The position numbers and the translations under genes were made by a program. A DNA stretch of 38,547 nt from an uncultured Rhodospirillales bacterium (GTDB lineage: Bacteria > Pseudomonadota > Alphaproteobacteria > Acetobacterales > Acetobacteraceae): the NCBI GenBank assembly GCA_903891315.1, contig CAITEF010000479.1:1-38547 (forward strand). The letters run 5' to 3'. How positions within the stretch are numbered: position 1 is the stretch's first letter; each line of letters opens with the position of its first letter. This document shows positions 36,702-38,547 of the stretch, piece by piece. The notes below the pieces were generated by a model. The model saw only the letters and a program-made list of their open reading frames with translations, had not been told where the DNA came from and searched no databases.

Positions 36702-36995
36702 ATGGACCGCCAGACCGCCCTTTCCACCCTACGCGCCCACGAAGCCGAATTGCGGCATCTCGGTGTTGAGCATCTGTATCTGTTCGGCTCCACCGCGCGC
36801 GACGAGGCCGGAGAGGATTCGGATGTTGATCTGTTCTTCGATTACCGGCGTGGACAGTTCGGGCTCTACGAATTGCTCGACGTGAAAGACGCCGCCTCCC
36901 GCATACTGGGCCGGGACGCAGACGTGATGACGCGCGACAGCGTACACAAGGCGTTGCGTGCACGGGTGGAAGCAGAGGCCGTGCAGGTTTTTTGA
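36702..36995 (+). CDS. MNT-type nucleotidyltransferase (antitoxin of a HEPN/MNT pair)
   Basis: A 97-aa minimal nucleotidyltransferase. It has the catalytic GSX10DXD exactly: Gly29-Ser30, ten residues, Asp41-Val-Asp43 (LFGSTARDEAGEDSDVDLFFD), and a later acidic strand DADVMTRDS. In MNT-HEPN (MntA-HepT) modules this antitoxin adenylylates a tyrosine of the HEPN RNase. Here it is followed by such a HEPN gene, the two overlapping by one base (TGATG). The promoter places the start codon at the mRNA 5' end. The gene looks intact although its partner is broken. Confidence 0.85.
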   Translation: MDRQTALSTLRAHEAELRHLGVEHLYLFGSTARDEAGEDSDVDLFFDYRRGQFGLYELLDVKDAASRILGRDADVMTRDSVHKALRARVEAEAVQVF

Positions 36996-37340
36996 TGGGA
37001 TCACGCTCTGTCGCTCTTCGATTGGATGACATGATCGAGGCCGGCGAACGCGTGCAAGCTGTGGCCACGACTTTGACGGCTGATGTTGCCGAAGAGGACT
37101 GGCAGACAATTTGGCTGATGCAGCGAGGGATTGAGATCATCTCCGAGGCCAGCCGACATTTGCCGGACGATCTCAAGGCCCGGCATCCGGAGATTCCGTG
37201 GCGCAAATTGGCAGATTATCGGGAACGTGCTGCGCCATGGCTATCAGACTGTCTCTGCGCCGCTTTTGCGGAAGCTGGCGGGCGAGGATCTGGCGATGTT
37301 AATGGCGGTCTGCCGTGCAGAACGGGCTTCAAACCCGTAG
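36995..37340 (+). pseudogene. HepT-like HEPN toxin gene broken by a one-base frameshift
   Basis: From ATG 36995 the frame encodes a HEPN N-terminal part (SVALRLDDMIEAGERVQAV...IWLMQRGIEIISEASRHLPDDL...HPEIPWRKLAD), then at 37217 it shifts. The conserved next part is found in the +1 frame: IIGNVLRHGYQTVSAPLLRKL...RAERASNP, ending at TAG 37338-37340. GATTATC instead of GATATC (one extra T at 37216/37217) explains it. The shifted zero frame runs on to 37540 through repeat DNA. The HEPN motif reads NVLRHGY, with HxY present but Gly in place of the usual Arg of RX4HXY. The toxin is probably inactive. Confidence 0.82.
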
Positions 37341-37365
37341 GGCGGAAGCGCGAAGCGCCTCCGCC
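37341..37365. repeat. REP-like hairpin abutting the hepT remnant
   Basis: GGCGGAAGCGC (37341-37351), GAA, GCGCCTCCGCC (37355-37365): 11-bp arms with one mismatch. The preceding CGTAG supplies the hepT +1-frame stop. A further GGCGGAGGTGCTTC follows near 37388. The 37366-37399 stretch holds nothing else. Confidence 0.7.
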
Positions 37366-37399
37366 GATCGGGGTACCGCCAAGAAAAGGCGGAGGTGCT

Positions 37400-37603
37400 T
37401 CACACGTCCAGCCTAAGATTTCGGTTGGTCCACCTTTTCGGTGGTTTCGATGCCTCATGAAGAACCAGCCAGATCAACAACGAAAATCCAATCACCACGA
37501 TCAGAACCACCCACGTTGTCAGATCACCATTTTTCAGTGATTCAAATGTTTGAGCCAGAAAACGAAACGTAAAGTTTGCCGCCTGCGGTAACCAAACAAG
37601 CAA
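37400..37603 (-). CDS. Possible small single-helix membrane protein, 67 aa
   Basis: An ORF with one clear transmembrane helix (TTWVVLIVVIGFSLLIWLVL, residues about 29-48), preceded by a short amphipathic N-terminus and followed by a basic tail (KPPKRWTNRNLRL). The only start is TTG 37603, but AGGGA lies about 8 nt upstream. I do not recognise the family. The 3' end runs into repeat DNA. It could be a real small gene or chance; a short hydrophobic ORF in an accessory patch fits small membrane toxins, but no evidence shows that. Confidence 0.3.
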   Translation of the reverse strand: MLVWLPQAANFTFRFLAQTFESLKNGDLTTWVVLIVVIGFSLLIWLVLHEASKPPKRWTNRNLRLDV

Positions 37604-37674
37604 CAGAAGTCCCTAAAGCAGGAATCCGATCAGTTCGAAGATACCCTCGACCGTGTGCATGCCAGCTTATCCCC

Positions 37675-37815
37675 TCAATCACGCCCACGAAGCACCCGGC
37701 GTTCGTAGATCCAAATGACGATCAAAGCCCCCAAGCCAGCCAAAAAGCCCCAAAAGCCAGTCGCCAGAATGATTTCGCCCACCATCTGCATCAGAAATCG
37801 CACAAGCGCTTCCAT
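37675..37815 (-). CDS. Possible small single-helix membrane protein, 46 aa
   Basis: Starts ATG 37815 with AAGGA 5 nt upstream, a good ribosome-binding site. MEALVRFLMQMVGEIILATGF and GFLAGLGALIVIWIYERR form one or two hydrophobic helices, with a charged tail RRVLRGRD. Family not recognised. It lies upstream of the other small hydrophobic ORF on the same strand, 71 bp apart, so they could be one transcript. The longer open frame to 37911 has unrelated composition. Confidence 0.4.
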   Translation of the reverse strand: MEALVRFLMQMVGEIILATGFWGFLAGLGALIVIWIYERRVLRGRD

Positions 37816-37927
37816 CGAGTCCTTGGCGAAGCAACGGAAAGGACAGTATCGCCAACGGCACCGCGGCAATAAATGACATTTCGAGTGAGACGGGCCGACC
37901 TCGCCCATCATCGGCCTGCCGCAAGAC

Positions 37928-37953
37928 GGCGGGTTGCACTGCGCTGACCCGCC
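37928..37953. repeat. REP-like palindrome just before lysA
   Basis: GGCGGGT-N12-ACCCGCC, with CTAC following, the GTAGGGCGGGT...ACCCGCC type of interspersed repeat. It ends 15 bp before the lysA ATG, so it marks the right edge of the accessory patch. Confidence 0.65.
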
Positions 37954-37968
37954 CTACATCATAAGAGC

Positions 37969-38547
37969 ATGGCCTCGCTCTCCCCCCTCCCCTCGCCGGA
38001 TTTCGATCTCTCCCCCGAAGCCCTGGTCGCAGCCCGACCTTGGCTGAAGCGCCATGCGATGGATGGGCTGTTGCTCGAAGACGTGCCGCTCAACGCCATC
38101 GCCGATGCGCTCGGCACGCCGACCTATGTCTATTCGGCAGGCACCATCCGCGCGCGTCTCGCAGCCCTCACCAACGCGCTGAAGGGCCTCGATTGTCAGG
38201 TGCATTTCGCGGTGAAGGCCAATGATCACCTCGCCGTGCTCCGCCTGATGCAGCAAGGCGGGGCCGGGGCTGACGTGGTCTCCGGCGGCGAATTCCTGCG
38301 CGCCCGGCGTGCGGGCATCGACGCAGCACACATCGTCTTCTCCGGCGTCGGCAAAACGGCGGACGAAATCCGGCTCGCCCTCTCGCAAGACATTTACCAG
38401 CTCAATGTCGAATCCGCCGAGGAACTCGACACCATCTCCGCCCTCGCCACCGCGATGGGCAAGACCGCCGATATCGTGCTGCGGATCAACCCGGATGTGG
38501 ATGCAGGCACCCACGCCAAGATCACCACCGGCAAGGCGGACAACAAA
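37969..38547 (+). CDS. lysA: Diaminopimelate decarboxylase (3' end outside window)
   Basis: PLP enzyme of the last lysine step: meso-diaminopimelate to lysine. The frame is open from ATG 37969 to the window end, 193 codons, about 45 percent of a LysA. PLP lysine is Lys83 in HFAVKANDHLAVLRLM; GADVVSGGEFLRARRAGI (about 99-116) and IVFSGVGKTADEI, the NVES(AEEL) segment and LRINPDVDAGTHAKITTGK follow family order. GTPTYVYSAGTIR opens the TIM barrel. It belongs with argH-lptM; in relatives lptM is next to lysA. Start has AAGAG upstream, weak. Confidence 0.95.
   Translation, partial: MASLSPLPSPDFDLSPEALVAARPWLKRHAMDGLLLEDVPLNAIADALGTPTYVYSAGTIRARLAALTNALKGLDCQVHFAVKANDHLAVLRLMQQGGAGADVVSGGEFLRARRAGIDAAHIVFSGVGKTADEIRLALSQDIYQLNVESAEELDTISALATAMGKTADIVLRINPDVDAGTHAKITTGKADNK

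Noticed and set aside
36992-37540. A 182-codon HEPN protein as one uninterrupted gene
   Set aside because: After residue 75 the chain is low-complexity repeat translation, while the family-like continuation lies in the +1 frame.

Overview
The window is GC-rich, gene-dense chromosomal DNA. It is most likely from an alphaproteobacterium of the Rhodospirillales/Acetobacteraceae type. The reasons are the order mnmE-mnmG-rsmG-parA-parB-holA(-)-lptE(-)-leuS(-)-DUF3576(-), a DciA-like DUF721 gene head to head with mutY, the argH-lptM-lysA backbone, and an uncharacterised basic protein that resembles lineage-specific proteins I associate with Acetobacteraceae. No rRNA, tRNA, CRISPR array, prophage or intact insertion sequence is visible. 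Two perfect parS sites show that this is the chromosome-partitioning locus, normally close to the replication origin.

Layout. 1-5240: a branched-chain amino acid (or related amide) ABC importer, livHMGF plus a periplasmic binding protein, with a polysaccharide-deacetylase-like gene coupled between livF and the binding protein, closed by a strong terminator. 5293-7272: a GNAT acetyltransferase, mutY, and a DUF721/DciA gene. 7273-11934 (minus strand): an overlapping chain ogt-qorA-MFS-modB-modC with no modA. 12052-17922: a small 2Fe-2S ferredoxin-like protein, then mnmE, mnmG, rsmG (carrying two parS sites), parA and parB. 17894-22706 (minus): DUF3576 lipoprotein, leuS, lptE, holA. 22877-24391 (minus): an abundant-type outer-membrane porin with its own terminator. 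24663-27314: yggS and kup. 27371-29301: an SbtA-type permease divergent from a LysR regulator. 29358-31912: an inositol-monophosphatase family enzyme and a PiT phosphate transporter with terminator. 32063-33471: a deleted MFS paralogue followed by the intact MFS gene. 33461-35589: a TlpA-like thioredoxin divergent from argH, then the tiny lipoprotein gene lptM. 35590-37968: a 2.4-kb accessory patch between lptM and lysA with REP-like palindromes, a basic protein of unknown function, an MNT/HEPN toxin-antitoxin remnant and two tiny membrane-protein ORFs. 37969-38547: the 5' part of lysA, running off the window end.

The observations most worth a second look are these. (1) leuS has an in-frame UGA at codon 34, exactly where LeuRS has a conserved tryptophan. 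(2) Two perfect parS sites are embedded in the first 18 codons of rsmG and read in two different frames. (3) An MNT antitoxin gene has an extended -10 promoter so close to its ATG that the mRNA should be leaderless, and its HEPN partner has a one-base frameshift. (4) An MFS paralogue has lost about 300 internal codons yet keeps both ends in frame. (5) modBC is wired into a DNA-repair/oxidoreductase/efflux operon without modA.

All functions are assigned from sequence motifs and gene context read by eye; no database search was run.
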